A DNA stretch of 64,000 bases from Saccharomycopsis fibuligera x Saccharomycopsis cf. fibuligera. Taxonomy: Eukaryota; Ascomycota; Saccharomycetes; Ascoideales; Saccharomycopsidaceae. The notes under the pieces were generated by a model, which saw only the letters and a program-made list of their open reading frames with translations, had not been told where the DNA came from and ran no database searches. The translations under genes and the position numbers were made by a program. Location of the stretch: NCBI GenBank assembly GCA_001936135.1, contig CP012811.1, positions 248,001-312,000 of the forward strand. The letters are read 5' to 3'. Each line of letters starts with the position of its first letter. The first letter of the stretch is position 1. Below are positions 1-11,129 of this stretch, in pieces.

Positions 1-1704
1 AGCAAAATATCTGTATTGGTCAACAGATTATTAGCAAAGCTTAATTCTTCAATTTTTTTTTTTTTTTTTACTTTTTTTTTAAAGAAAAATTTTTTTTTTT
101 TGCAAAATAATTTGTTTGATCACATTACCTGATAAATAGGCAATTGTGTAAGAGATGTGGTCTGATTGCTTTTGTTGGGTCTCAAGTTAAAGCTCATAAT
201 AGGTTGAAAGAGAAAAATTCCACTTAACCTTTTGATTTTGTTATTATGAAAGCTCTACCTTGTTATCTTTAGTTTCTGTGAAAGCAAAGGCTTTAGTTTT
301 GAAAAGTTATCTTTGCTAAAATGAAGCAACTCTTTTTTGGCTATTAGCTCAATATTTGAAAAAGACGGCATATGTAGGTCACTGGGAAGTTCGTAAATAA
401 TGCTGTACTTATAAAAAATGCATGAAAAGTTTTACCCATTAAAAGTCCCCCATAATTTCCAATAACTTAGCTTTGCATTTGACGCATATCTTAGTGTATA
501 GGCACGCAAAAGTTAATTCACAACATATAAGCGTCGAGAAACAGCTCCAAAGATGAAACGTAATGACAAAATAAGTGTAGTTCGTCTTGATTGCGGCCAG
601 ATTACAAACCACCAGACACGCATACATTCTTGGGCAAAATAACTTTTCATTTTCTATATAATTTTTGCAAAAATGCAACGCTACGGTTGTTATTATTGGC
701 ATACGTGTAGCTTAATATTTTAGAAAAGGATGCTATATAATACCTTTTCCACTCTAGAATCAGGGTGTATAGCATTGGGGACACACTTATGTCCTTCAAT
801 TGTAAATGACTAAGCACTCCCACAAGAACCTCATTAGGTAAGTTAGTGCCAAAGCTCAATTTCAGTGCTCACGCGGCGCTCAGAGAGTCTTACTGTAACA
901 TTCTCATCTTTGGTGTCCGTGATTAACATAGCCGCATGCATGCATTCTAGTGGATCCCAATTTTAAGCATTGGGCAATGATATTGCCAAGCTTGGTATTG
1001 TTTACTGGGCCAATAAGCAATATAGAAATTTTGTGGGTTTCGCTATATTGAAATAAACATAGGAAATTATTTTAACAATCCACCCAATACTCTTGGGACC
1101 AGTGCGCGTATTATTCTTTATGCTATCTTAATCTTTGCTTTTTGTCTTACTAGTTAATTCATTATTAGCTTCCTTCTTAAGATATATTTATTATTTTCCT
1201 ACAGTGGCAGTACCTGAGGACGATAATTTAATCAGGAGTATCAGCTATTCTTTAGATCTTTTTGGTTCTTCACACACAAGATCGGTATATTATTTATATA
1301 TAAGTGATAGAAAATATAATCTTATAAACTTATCTATATAGTATATACAGTATAGTTCAGTTGTTATTATATAGGGGAAACTTACATAAGTGAAAACCCC
1401 GTTAGTATTAGTTAGACTTTAATGGATCTGTTGGATTTCAAATAAATATAGGAAAGATTATAGTCTAGGATGGCTGATATTTTATTTTGGTTGAGGGTCA
1501 TTGTTTGCTGTGGACCTGAACTAATTCTTTTGTATTACTGGATGGAAGAATGATACTGCTCCAGCTCACTTCTTTATTTAGATGTATTTTTTTCCATAAT
1601 GCTTGTGCTACTAGGCATTTGATCAAAACATTCTCCAGTTGTTTTGTACGTTTCGGCGTACAATTTGTTATACTCTCCCTATTATAAATTTAAAATCACG
1701 TGAA
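1..1704. other. gene-poor left end
   Basis: No convincing intact gene is visible here. The stretch is AT-rich, with poly-T runs near 50-105, short chance frames and one F-box-like fragment near 647-859 that is listed separately. I saw no reverse transcriptase, integrase or transposase motif. The TGTTGG at about 1429 resembles the start of a yeast LTR, but no matching end was found. Confidence 0.5.
647..859 (-). pseudogene. possible F-box gene remnant
   Basis: A 70-codon open stretch on the minus strand begins with NLPNEVLVGVLSHLQLKDI, which resembles the first half of an F-box (LPxEVLxxILSHLxLKD), the Skp1-binding motif of SCF ubiquitin-ligase adaptors. There is no ATG at the start. The stretch begins at a TTG, and an in-frame TGA lies four codons upstream of it. 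It stops after 70 codons without leucine-rich repeats or any other substrate domain. I read it as a decayed or truncated F-box gene, but a chance match over some 19 residues is quite possible. Confidence 0.25.
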
Positions 1705-1775
1705 GCGTGGATGGTTTAGTGGTAAAATTCAACGTTGCCATCGTTGGGCCCCGGGTTCGATTCCCGGTCTACGCA
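1705..1775 (+). tRNA. tRNA-Gly (anticodon GCC)
   Basis: The 71 bases fold as a standard cloverleaf with no intron. The acceptor stem pairs GCGTGGA (1705-1711) with TCTACGC (1768-1774) with one G-T wobble, and the discriminator is A1775. The D arm contains GGTTTAGTGGTA. The anticodon GCC is at 1737-1739. The internal B box GGTTCGATTCC is at 1754-1764. It closely matches yeast tRNA-Gly(GCC), which decodes GGC and GGT. Confidence 0.97.
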
Positions 1776-1781
1776 TTTTTT
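1776..1781 (+). terminator. RNA polymerase III terminator of tRNA-Gly
   Basis: Six T residues directly follow the discriminator base of the tRNA, which is the normal pol III stop signal. Confidence 0.85.
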
Positions 1782-4434
1782 GTTTACATCTTTGACTCGC
1801 TTTATTAATTTTTTTTTATTTTTTATTTTTTTCTTGATTATTATTTTAGTTTGTTCTTGCTTTGCTTTTCTTTTACTTTTTTTTTTTTGCTTTCATACGT
1901 GCTGTACAATAATACCAAATCTTTGCGGCCAATGAAGCTCAAGCTGCCTTTCTTCCATACTGGGAGCCATAGCCAGCAATGAATTCTAGAGTGTGAATAT
2001 TCTCTCTCGATGGATGTTTTAGAGTTAGCTGTATACAACAGAAGAAAATCAATCAGCACATACATACGAACCAAAGCATATCTTTGAATATGTGAGTAAT
2101 TGTCCGGGTTCCCAGGCACTGTCAAACGAGGCAAAAATGAGAATTTTCAACCTTTTGACTTCTTGAACCTAAAATCTGAAAATTTGCCTGTTTCTGTCTG
2201 TTTTAAAATTTTCAAACTGTTTTGAAATTGTGAACTGCTCTGCATTCTTGTAGTCAAACTTTCACAGATAGAGACAGGTCACATATGTGTCGCCAGGGCA
2301 GCTACAATAACAGAAGATATATGTATAAACAAAAAAAGCAAAACAAAAAAAAAAAATAGATGGCTATACGTCGAAAGAGCTAAATGTCTAAAATAAGTTG
2401 AGCAAGCTATGAGGGTATATTTTATGTTTTATCTAAGGCGGCGTAATTCTATTGTAAGAAGTTGCTGAAGCTGCTTATTCACAATTGCACCAGCCGCAAT
2501 TTTCAAGACACGTAAACTCTGAGCTAACAAAAGTATTAGTATGCTATAGCACAAAACCCAAAACTCATATTCAAAGACGCGTTTCTACTTTCAGCATTTG
2601 TAGAGCATTTCACCATTTAGTAATTCTCGCATTATTTATCATTTCGCGTTTTGACTCTTTTTTGAATCTTTTTTAAAACCCGAATATCCATTAATGATTA
2701 GTCTATTGCAAATTTGGGCATTAATGCATCACCATGCATGAAAAAGTGAAACACCTCCAGGCTAATTATGGGATACCACCACTTGACAACAGCTAACAAC
2801 AGCTCTCTCGCTTCAGTATCTCATTGGCATTTAAGCACACTCTAGTGTTAACCAAATGGCTGCGGTGGTGTTACTTTGCTTGCCAGCCACAACCAGCCAA
2901 TTACCCAGCCAAGAATTTTAAATGATAATAGCCACCTAAGTCAAGAAGGTTTTATATAAAAAAAAAAAAATAACAATAATAATGCTAATAAGAAGACTGT
3001 CAATTTTGCAGTTTTATGGCGAAACGACAAGCTCAAAACTCAAATGTGTTAGGCCAAAAGCTTTAAAAAAATACACAGAAAAAAAAACTATGCTATTAGG
3101 CATCTTGTTATGTCTTCATTATTTTTCCTATAGACATAGGCTTTCAAAGCTGAAATGTTTTTTTTTTCTTTTTTTAATTATGCCCCTTGCAATTTATCAA
3201 ATCCTTAAAATGGTACATAGTGCACATAACATAATTAGGATATTTCAACTGATTATAATAGTAAGCCCCTTCAATAGTATGTCATTATACTGATAGGTAA
3301 GACAAGGAGCCAGCCTGTCCAATAATGTGTCCCCAAATACGAAAAATTGCTACTGAGACAGATTTTCAAAGTTACAAAATTCCGAAAAGACGCAAGAAAA
3401 AAAAAAAAATTGAAAGAAAGAATAAGTAAGGCAGACTTATGCGCCAGTCAATCCAAGTTAACTTGCGGCCGTTGTCAAGATAGCTTGATGGTATCTGTTA
3501 TACTTACAACTAATATTATGAGACACATCGCTTACATCGCTTGCGTCGCCCGCGGTGGTGTACCTGTAAGCATGTTGCATTTATAGAATATACACATTCG
3601 CGGATCTGGTAGATGTGATGAGATACGATGAGGATGTGATGAGAACGTAGTGAGGTAAAGAAGATCGGCGATGACGCACTGAGCGCTATGCATTGCTGAT
3701 GGCAATGAGTGGCGATCTTTCGCTAAAGCACATAACGCCTAGAGGGACAGGACACTCAGAGGGACACTGTGCTGGATGTATGAAGAGTGTTTGAAGATGC
3801 TGTTTGGTGAGAGAGCTGTTGACAAATACAGAGAAGAAAAAGAGCGAAAGGGGGATTGGGTACAAGATAAGCAATAGATGTAGTTTATATCTTCTAATAT
3901 ACACAGTAAACTAAACACAAATGTCTCAGGCAAACATACAAATACAAAATGAATAGCCAACCACGCAACAATATGAGACACAACAATACTTCAATAGCAC
4001 ACAAGAGACAGCATAATTTTGACAGATTCCGAGAGAAAAGTGGATAGTTTTACTCATAATTTTATGCTGGCTGATGCTGACCAGTCAGCTACACACATAA
4101 ACAAAACCCTGTATACTTTACTGACTAGTCAACCACCACATTAAAAGTAAGGTAGAATGCTGCGTTGTCTGTTGCCATGTCTCAGCTGTCCCTTCACATC
4201 CATCCAATCTTATATATAACTCCTCCCGTCGCTAGGAGGCTCTGTCTTGCTTTCATTTCCATTTTTTTTTTTTTCTTCAAAGAAAATTTTTCTTTCTTCC
4301 TGCTTCAGCTTTGCTCTCCCTTGTTAAGTGCCAATTACTGATTGTCAAGTACCAACTGACGACCATCAATAAACAGGCTGTCAACTTACCAGATAATTAG
4401 CTAACCAGAAAAAAAAAGCGCAAAAAAAAAAAAA
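1782..4434. other. long upstream region of the zinc-finger gene
   Basis: About 2.65 kb separate the tRNA from the next gene. Open frames here are under about 105 codons and show no recognisable domain. The stretch holds poly-A/T tracts and a purine-rich GATGAG/GTGATGAG cluster near 3615-3680. A pyrimidine-rich stretch (4250-4320) lies just ahead of the gene at 4435. Long upstream regions are common for regulatory genes in this clade; that link is inference. Confidence 0.5.
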
Positions 4435-7398
4435 ATGTCTTTCTCTCTGTCATCTTCTAGCTTGACTTTGTTGTCCTCCATGACAGACAGCCCACGAGAC
4501 ACGTCAAACCTTAGCATTATTGAAAGCGTTACCAACAACAATTATTACAACAGCAACAACCACAACAGATATAACCATGGGATCCCAACTGACGCTTATT
4601 ATGTTGAGCTTGCTAAAAACTTGACCAGGCTGAACGAAATCCCTTGTTTGCATAGCGAAATGGACCTGATTTACCAAGCAGCAAACGAATTGTTTGGCAA
4701 GGAAGCATGGGAAGAAGCAGTTGAATTAAATAATGCCAAATTGATTTTGCTGCTGTTGCAAGCGCAATGGTCCATTTTTTGTGCAAATGGTTTGATTGAT
4801 AGACTGAAAATTGGAACGTTTGACTCCTTTGACGGGTTTCTTAAAAATGGCAATGCTATGAAATTTCATGGTGCCAGTACTGATAATTTCCATAGTAATC
4901 AAAGCATTAACTTTGAAAGGCAAGACAAGCAAGACATACGGACAGCACTAAAGTACAGTCAAACTGTCATTCCTGATGCAGTGGCACAGTGTGAAAAGAC
5001 ACTGCCACTAGTCTATCCTCCAACTAACATTACCTCAACCACTAACAGCACCCCAAATTATAACGTTTGCTTGCCGTCATCATCATCATCAGCATCATCA
5101 TCGTCATCATCATCAATATCCAACAGCAACACCCTGTCTCCGGCTCATCATTTACATTTGCATTGCCATGGAACCACTAGAAAAATACACCCGGGCCAAT
5201 ACAACAAAGCCATACACAATCAAATGGGTCACGCCAAAGCCAATGCATTAATCAACAGCACCAATTCCAAAGTGCTTCGCTCATTGCTTGCTTATCGGCC
5301 ACCAAATTCCAAAAATAAAGAATATGCTCAATCTTATGATGAATTTAGCAAGTTACTTGACGTCAATCATGCGCAAAGAACAGCCTTTTGCTGTTTTGAT
5401 AACTGCCCGCATTATATTGTTGGGTTTGGTGATCAAAGAACCGCAAGAAGACATATTTGGAATCACTTGGCTGATTTAGTTGATGGTAATGATGGGTCAC
5501 CTGTTGCTTTGGGCAGTGGTATTCCAGGTTTGAATCGCAGAGGAGGTGGTACAGACAATGTTAATGTTAATGGTGGCGACATTGGTAAAAATACCATTGA
5601 TAATTGTGTGTTGGCAACTTTTTATTATCAATGCAAGTATACTTGCAAACATTGTCGGAAAAGGGTGTACTTCGAAAGTAAAGAGGCTCATGAAAGGCTG
5701 TGTTGCTTGAAGCATAAAGAACTATATGCAGCAGTAGGGGTGCTGCTGCTTAGTGACGAAATTTATTTGAGTACTTTTGCGGCTAAAAATAATAATCAAA
5801 ATATTATGTTTGGCTTTGATGGTGTCAATCATCATAATTATGGAGAGAGCAGCAGAAAATCCATTACCGGTGGACCACTAATCCATGAAAAGAGTAGTTA
5901 TAAAGGGTTTACCGCTAATAATCAAGGATTCTTGGTTAGTCCGCCTCCATTAGCTTCTCAAGGAGTTACTGATTGCCCAGAAAATTGCGAATCTTGTGCA
6001 AAAAAAGGAATCCTGAACGGTAAAAAAAACATCTTGAAGAAAAAGGATATAAAAAATGAGGAGAATGATGATGATGGAGACGTTTTAATGAAATCCTTTG
6101 AGCCGCATGATGAAACTGAAGATGAAGAAGTAGAAGGAGATATTGACACCGATGGCATCAATCTTGGTAACAATGCTCAAGGTGTTAATAGTATGGGCAT
6201 TCAAGATGATAAGGACACGGACAATGAAACTTTGGACGGTAATGATTTTGATGAGAATGCTACTGCCGACGAGGCAAATGGGGATAGCAGCAGCACGGAC
6301 AATGACAATGACAACGATGAGGACAATAAAGACAACCATAACAAATTTCATTATTCTGGTTTGGAAATGAGTAGCACTGACTATAGCAACAACATTCCAG
6401 ATGCCGCAAACTATTTCAGCAACATCAACAGCCTCAACGATCCAAACGTGTTATCATATCCCAGTATAACCGAATCAACAGCAACTGCAGCAACATCAAT
6501 GGAGTTTTCTTCTACCGATACATCCGTCGAAGAGTGTATTTTCACTAATGTTTCCAATTTTGTTTACGGGGGAAACGATAGTAATAACAACAGTAATAAT
6601 ACTACTAACCAGATACCCAACTTTGATATTATTATTCGCGATTTTGGCCCCGGTTCGAACGGCAACAACAGCTATCCCTCCAACAATTTGGGCCACTCAA
6701 AAAGCAAAATTGCAAGTTATAAAGCAGATAGGTACAACAGCACCAATAGCAATAATATCATTAGCAGTAACAGCAATAATAATATCGGAAGCTTTCGCGG
6801 GTCAAAGTATAATAATAATTTGCTGCTAGAATTGACAAATGCAGGATTTTTCACAGATGCAGCAGTTGAAGAAGCAGGAAAAGCTGCTACGACAGTGGCA
6901 ACATCAATAGCTCCAGCACTCAATGCTGCTACAAGAACAGAAGCAAGAGCAGAAGCAGTACCTGGCATACTGGATGTGGACATTGACATGTTGAGCAGAT
7001 ATGTCGATCTTGATTCGGATACTAATGACAATGATATTGAGGAAGAAGAAAAGGGTAGTGAAGATATTATTCAAGCTATAATTGAGGTAATAGGAATGGC
7101 TAATAAAGGTAACAAAGATGCTGTCACTGCTACAACGGGAACAGAAACAATGGCAATATCCGCTAGGGGGAATTGTGGTTGCAATTATCCTGTTGTTAAC
7201 AAATGTGATGTTAGAGGTAATAATTGCGATATTTCTAGACTTGAGCATCTGTTTAGCTTGACAAGTTCCCGTATATCAAAGTCACCAATTTTAAGCTCCC
7301 CACCAACGTCAAGGGGCGAGTCAAGTGCTGGATCAGAAGCATACTCGCTGGCATTGACCTCTCCAGAGGTAGAAGCTTTTGGTAAGAAGGCCCATTAA
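4435..7398 (+). CDS. large Asn/Ser-rich zinc-finger protein, possible transcription regulator
   Basis: Encodes 987 residues from an ATG preceded by an A-rich leader. An ordered N-terminal part (about residues 54-140) is followed by a Ser run encoded by TCA/TCG repeats. A C2H2-like finger lies near residues 318-345 (CCFDNCPHY, then HIWNH). A second Cys/His cluster lies near 398-425 (CKYTCKHC, then ERLCCLKHK). After that come acidic, Asn-rich low-complexity regions and a Ser-rich C-terminus. The fingers suggest DNA binding, possibly in a clade-specific regulator, but I do not recognise the orthologue. CTG codons at residue 5, inside a Ser run, and in an NT-CTG-SPA context fit serine decoding. 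The 2.65 kb upstream region is also typical of a regulator. Function is inferred from the fingers and composition only. Confidence 0.85.
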   Translation: MSFSLSSSSLTLLSSMTDSPRDTSNLSIIESVTNNNYYNSNNHNRYNHGIPTDAYYVELAKNLTRLNEIPCLHSEMDLIYQAANELFGKEAWEEAVELNNAKLILLLLQAQWSIFCANGLIDRLKIGTFDSFDGFLKNGNAMKFHGASTDNFHSNQSINFERQDKQDIRTALKYSQTVIPDAVAQCEKTLPLVYPPTNITSTTNSTPNYNVCLPSSSSSASSSSSSSISNSNTLSPAHHLHLHCHGTTRKIHPGQYNKAIHNQMGHAKANALINSTNSKVLRSLLAYRPPNSKNKEYAQSYDEFSKLLDVNHAQRTAFCCFDNCPHYIVGFGDQRTARRHIWNHLADLVDGNDGSPVALGSGIPGLNRRGGGTDNVNVNGGDIGKNTIDNCVLATFYYQCKYTCKHCRKRVYFESKEAHERLCCLKHKELYAAVGVLLLSDEIYLSTFAAKNNNQNIMFGFDGVNHHNYGESSRKSITGGPLIHEKSSYKGFTANNQGFLVSPPPLASQGVTDCPENCESCAKKGILNGKKNILKKKDIKNEENDDDGDVLMKSFEPHDETEDEEVEGDIDTDGINLGNNAQGVNSMGIQDDKDTDNETLDGNDFDENATADEANGDSSSTDNDNDNDEDNKDNHNKFHYSGLEMSSTDYSNNIPDAANYFSNINSLNDPNVLSYPSITESTATAATSMEFSSTDTSVEECIFTNVSNFVYGGNDSNNNSNNTTNQIPNFDIIIRDFGPGSNGNNSYPSNNLGHSKSKIASYKADRYNSTNSNNIISSNSNNNIGSFRGSKYNNNLLLELTNAGFFTDAAVEEAGKAATTVATSIAPALNAATRTEARAEAVPGILDVDIDMLSRYVDLDSDTNDNDIEEEEKGSEDIIQAIIEVIGMANKGNKDAVTATTGTETMAISARGNCGCNYPVVNKCDVRGNNCDISRLEHLFSLTSSRISKSPILSSPPTSRGESSAGSEAYSLALTSPEVEAFGKKAH

Positions 7399-7499
7399 AG
7401 CCCATTAAAATTTGGAAAAGTTTTTTGATTTTGCTATCCTTCTGCTGGTCGCGAAAAAATGCATTGGTCTCACATTTACTATTCATGTTTTGGTTTCTT

Positions 7500-7533
<34 letters not shown>

Positions 7534-8081
7534 CTTTTTCTTTTTATCTTTTGGTTATTTTTCTATTAAATTCTTCGGTGTGGTTTTTAGTTTCTCTTTT
7601 GGTTTTATTTGTTTAGACTTTTCATGTTATTGAATTTATTGTTTGACCTTGCCTTGCACAGGCTTTAATTCTTTCCAAATACACTATAGTACTGTTTAAG
7701 TAATTGCACCCTTCAACAAATCCAATTTGACTTAATTGTATAGATAGTCTGCCACGGTAGCTGCTGGCTGCTCATCCATCTGTTCTTGCCGTGATGATCA
7801 TCAATGCTTTTGTATCAAATGGAAACTCATTTTGGAAAACAGGAACGCATTGTAGTTCACTTAGTAAGTTGCGCGTGGCACACAAATCAGCTGATCGTGC
7901 ACGTGGATAATTTAGGCAAAAAACATGTTTGACATTAACATTCCTATAATCCCCCATCATCACGAATATTGTCAAACGCCCTTCCTAGAAAATTAATATA
8001 CTAAAACACCTTTGCAATATTCAAGGCAACGGCTAATGCTAATATAAAGTACTGGTTAACTTAGCCCACACGCAATGGCAA
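7399..8081. other. intergenic, zinc-finger gene to RIM21
   Basis: Holds the 3' end of the zinc-finger transcript, a 31-base poly-T tract, and the promoter of the PalH-family gene. A short upstream reading frame begins at 8075, overlaps the next start codon and ends at 8122. No other gene is seen. Confidence 0.6.
7503..7533. repeat. 31-base poly-T tract
   Basis: An uninterrupted run of 31 T residues about 105 bases after the zinc-finger gene. It is one of the longest homopolymers in the window and is likely nucleosome-excluding and length-variable. Confidence 0.9.
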
Positions 8082-8122
8082 ATGGAAAAACTAAAGCTTC
8101 TCCAAGATTTTGCCAACAATGA
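8075..8122 (+). promoter_or_regulatory. overlapping uORF at the RIM21 start
   Basis: An ATG at 8075, seven bases before the chosen start at 8082 and in another frame, opens a 15-codon frame ending with TGA at 8120-8122. Scanning ribosomes would meet it first, so it could lower translation of the main frame. Whether it lies in the transcript is not known. Confidence 0.4.
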
Positions 8123-10109
8123 TCTCAACTGCTCCCTCTACATCCTTTTGAACGGCTACATTGCTTATAATGCGTCGACTTCTAATTCTAACTCACCATC
8201 GAACTCATTCACCAACACCACTTTGAGCTATCCTTATTTCTTTCTCACAAACTGCTCTAACTCTACCGCTTACAATACCGGCCCTGTACAGCTCTCCCAG
8301 CTCTATGACAATCTTACTGTTCACAATGATGGTACTTTACTCCGAGACCCCTTCAGCAATGGCTTCATCTCCGTATGCTACATTGTCAGTGCCGTCACTG
8401 TGGCTGCTTGGTCCTTAGTGCTATTGCTTGTGCTATCTACAACCATCAAATCCCACATTACTAGTTTTTTGACTCTTTTTTATGCCATCACCATTTCAGT
8501 GGTGCTTCTGAAGACAACAACGTTGCTTGATAGGCAATTCTTCTATAATTATCAAAATGCAGACCAGTTTGCTTCTGAAGTTCTTGAGTCAAATGTGTCT
8601 GTGGCATTCACCATCATTATGCGACTCTTGACGGTTATCGCTTGGGGAGAGATTTTGGTATATGTGTTTTCTGTTAAACGCAGGAAGCTCATTCGCAACT
8701 GTACCGCATTCAGCTTTTTGCTCTTGTTGCTATTCAACGTGCTTTATTACGCATACGCCAAAGAAGACAACCACAGTACTACCAATAACTACACTAACTT
8801 CAATAACAATAATGGTACCCATAAAAAGTTTGGAAAAGTGGAGCGGTTCTTCGAAGTGATGGTTTGCGTCATTGATTTGGCAATATACTGCGTATTTTGC
8901 GTCACCATGTACTGCTACATTTACTGGAAAAGAGCATTTGCTTTCATTGGGTCAATTGTTTGCTTGACAGTTTTTACTGGAGTACTTTTACTTTGCCCTA
9001 TTGTTTTTTATTTGGCTTATGTAATTAGTAATAAGGTGAATAATTGGTCTTCGTTATTATCTTATTTTTTCCCTGTGTTAATCAATATATTGGTATGGGA
9101 GTTGGTTTATAAAGTGCAAAAGCTTGAAAAAATCAACGAGTCAAAAACCATTATAGGAAGAGCAATTTCCAATGATGAGTTCTCGGTGACAAACCATAAA
9201 AGGGCTGGTGATAGTGGCAATGATAGAAATGGCGGTAATGACGACGGTTGGGATCCTTCTTTTTCAAGCTATCACTTTAAAAATCCAATCTTGAAAAGTC
9301 AATACCGTAACAAGTTGAAAAGAATTGTAGGATTGCAGACCACTTCCAGGGCTAGTAATGCAAATAAGAGTGATAGAGATCAAAGAGAGGAGAATGAAGT
9401 TAATCTGAATTACAGCAATAATAATATGGGTAATATTGATAATCCTGATAACGAAACCAACAATGATGACGGTAATAACAACATTAATGACTGCAATAGA
9501 TCTCAAGCCAATAACAAAAAGAAAAAGAATAACAAAAGTAGCATAACTAACAAATTTACCAACACCATTAACATTCCTAGTACTCGCCAGCGCCGTAACT
9601 GGGGCCGGAGTGTGTACAATATTAACAGAAAGAACAAAAATAAAACCGAAATAAAACGTGATGATGATGGTATTGTCAATATCAATGAGAATGGAAATAA
9701 TATTCTTTTACACAATTTAACTGAAATTCAGGTAGCCACACCTGTCAATGATACGGCAACAACAACCGCATCACCTACGAATGGATACGGAAGCACTCCA
9801 ATAAATGTGGGCAATAACTTAGGAGTGCATATTTTTGGCAACGATAGAAATAGTGATATTAATAACAGAAATAGTGGTGGCCATATTGCCAAGGAAAGGG
9901 ATGATAATAATAATGGAAGGAATGAAAATCCTAACAACAGTCACCATGATGGAAAGGAAGGCAATAATGATAATAATTATCGTAATTTGAGTAACAGTAA
10001 TATCAATCTTAGTCTTAGAGAAGTGAATGATGATACCCCGAGCCATATCGGTAGTGCGCCTCAGGAAACAGTAATTACTGGGACGATTGATTATCAACAT
10101 CAGCATTAG
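8082..10109 (+). CDS. RIM21: PalH/Rim21-family ambient pH sensor
   Basis: Encodes 675 residues. An N-terminal, potentially N-glycosylated extracellular part (about 1-95, many NxS/T) is followed by seven hydrophobic segments at roughly 97-120, 127-147, 173-198, 209-226, 259-282, 286-314 and 327-344. After the last segment comes VWELVYKVQKLEK and then IIGRAISNDEF, which resembles the VWEWxxRIExLE...GILGR signature I know from PalH proteins. The cytosolic tail (about 345-675) is Asn/Asp-rich and disordered. PalH/Rim21/Dfg16 proteins sit in the plasma membrane and sense external alkaline pH, starting the Rim101/PacC pathway through Rim8 and ESCRT. I cannot separate Rim21 from its paralogue Dfg16 with certainty. 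An overlapping upstream frame may regulate translation. Confidence 0.75.
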   Translation: MEKLKLLQDFANNDLNCSLYILLNGYIAYNASTSNSNSPSNSFTNTTLSYPYFFLTNCSNSTAYNTGPVQLSQLYDNLTVHNDGTLLRDPFSNGFISVCYIVSAVTVAAWSLVLLLVLSTTIKSHITSFLTLFYAITISVVLLKTTTLLDRQFFYNYQNADQFASEVLESNVSVAFTIIMRLLTVIAWGEILVYVFSVKRRKLIRNCTAFSFLLLLLFNVLYYAYAKEDNHSTTNNYTNFNNNNGTHKKFGKVERFFEVMVCVIDLAIYCVFCVTMYCYIYWKRAFAFIGSIVCLTVFTGVLLLCPIVFYLAYVISNKVNNWSSLLSYFFPVLINILVWELVYKVQKLEKINESKTIIGRAISNDEFSVTNHKRAGDSGNDRNGGNDDGWDPSFSSYHFKNPILKSQYRNKLKRIVGLQTTSRASNANKSDRDQREENEVNLNYSNNNMGNIDNPDNETNNDDGNNNINDCNRSQANNKKKKNNKSSITNKFTNTINIPSTRQRRNWGRSVYNINRKNKNKTEIKRDDDGIVNINENGNNILLHNLTEIQVATPVNDTATTTASPTNGYGSTPINVGNNLGVHIFGNDRNSDINNRNSGGHIAKERDDNNNGRNENPNNSHHDGKEGNNDNNYRNLSNSNINLSLREVNDDTPSHIGSAPQETVITGTIDYQHQH

Positions 10110-11129
10110 CATCAACATCAATGTCATAATTAGGGATAATTTTTTTCAAAAAGAGAATTAAGAAAAGCTACTTCAAAAGTGTTTTAATGAGTGTGAGAAA
10201 GGTGAGAGGGTCTACTTTCTAGTAATTTCTTGTTTTTTTACCTTTACTAATTTATTTTTTTCCATGGTTTTGAAAGTCAAGTCTAAATCAAAATTTAGGT
10301 TTGAATTTTTATAATTATCAGCTACTTTTGGTTTTTTTTTTTTATATATGTCTGTTTTGGTTTATTTTATTTTATTTTTTTTTCTAATTGTGTTTTCTGC
10401 TCATCTTGTTTTCCTTACATGCTTAGTTTTGGGTTTTCTTTGGTTCTGTGTGATAATTTTCCTCTTATATTTTCGCTTTTATTCTTTTTTTTTAATTCGC
10501 TTCTTGCTCTAAGTTAACTTCATTTACTTTATTCAGCATATGTTTTTTTTCTACATGTAAATAACAACCTATTCCTAATTACCAGCAAACTTTTATACGA
10601 TATTTAAACATTGCTTGTCATCTGTTAAATTTTTTCGGCTCCGTAGATTCAGTTTGGTTCCTTCAACCCAGTTTTTCTTTCAAATTAGTCTTTTTTTCCA
10701 AATTTTCGACTTACAAAACATATTTCAGCTTTCTTTCCCTGAATGGAGAAGTGCTCTTCTCTAAAACATGTTCCTCAAGGAAAATTTCTTTGTTTTCTTA
10801 AGTTTAGGCATTGTACTCCTTTTATCTTCTTGCCATCCATTTGCAATATAGATGTTCGTAGCTGTGCATTACATAATCCTCCGCGCACTTAATTACCTAA
10901 GCGATGGCTAATACAGGACACGTTAGCGTTCATAATCGTGCTGCTTCATTTTCTCATTCTTGTTTTTCTTTAATTTTCATACCAAATAGAATCTGGAAAC
11001 GGTAGACAATAACAAGAATACACAGAGACAGTTACGAGAAAGCGAACTTTATCAAGGGGAAAAGACATTTTTTTCTGTTTCTCACCTTCTTGTTGTTTTC
11101 CAATAGATTCAATTCAGAAAGCATAAGCT
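10110..11129. other. intergenic, RIM21 to OST1
   Basis: About 1 kb of AT-rich, T-tract-rich sequence with no convincing frame or RNA gene. It should hold the RIM21 3' end and the OST1 promoter. Confidence 0.5.

Noticed and set aside
1429-1640. Possible solo LTR beginning TGTTGG next to the tRNA-Gly
   Set aside because: No clear CA end, target-site duplication or second copy could be seen.
3600-3700. C/D snoRNA-like boxes (GTGATGAG and CTGA)
   Set aside because: The GATGAG motifs are part of a simple purine-rich repeat and no terminal stem or guide arrangement is visible.
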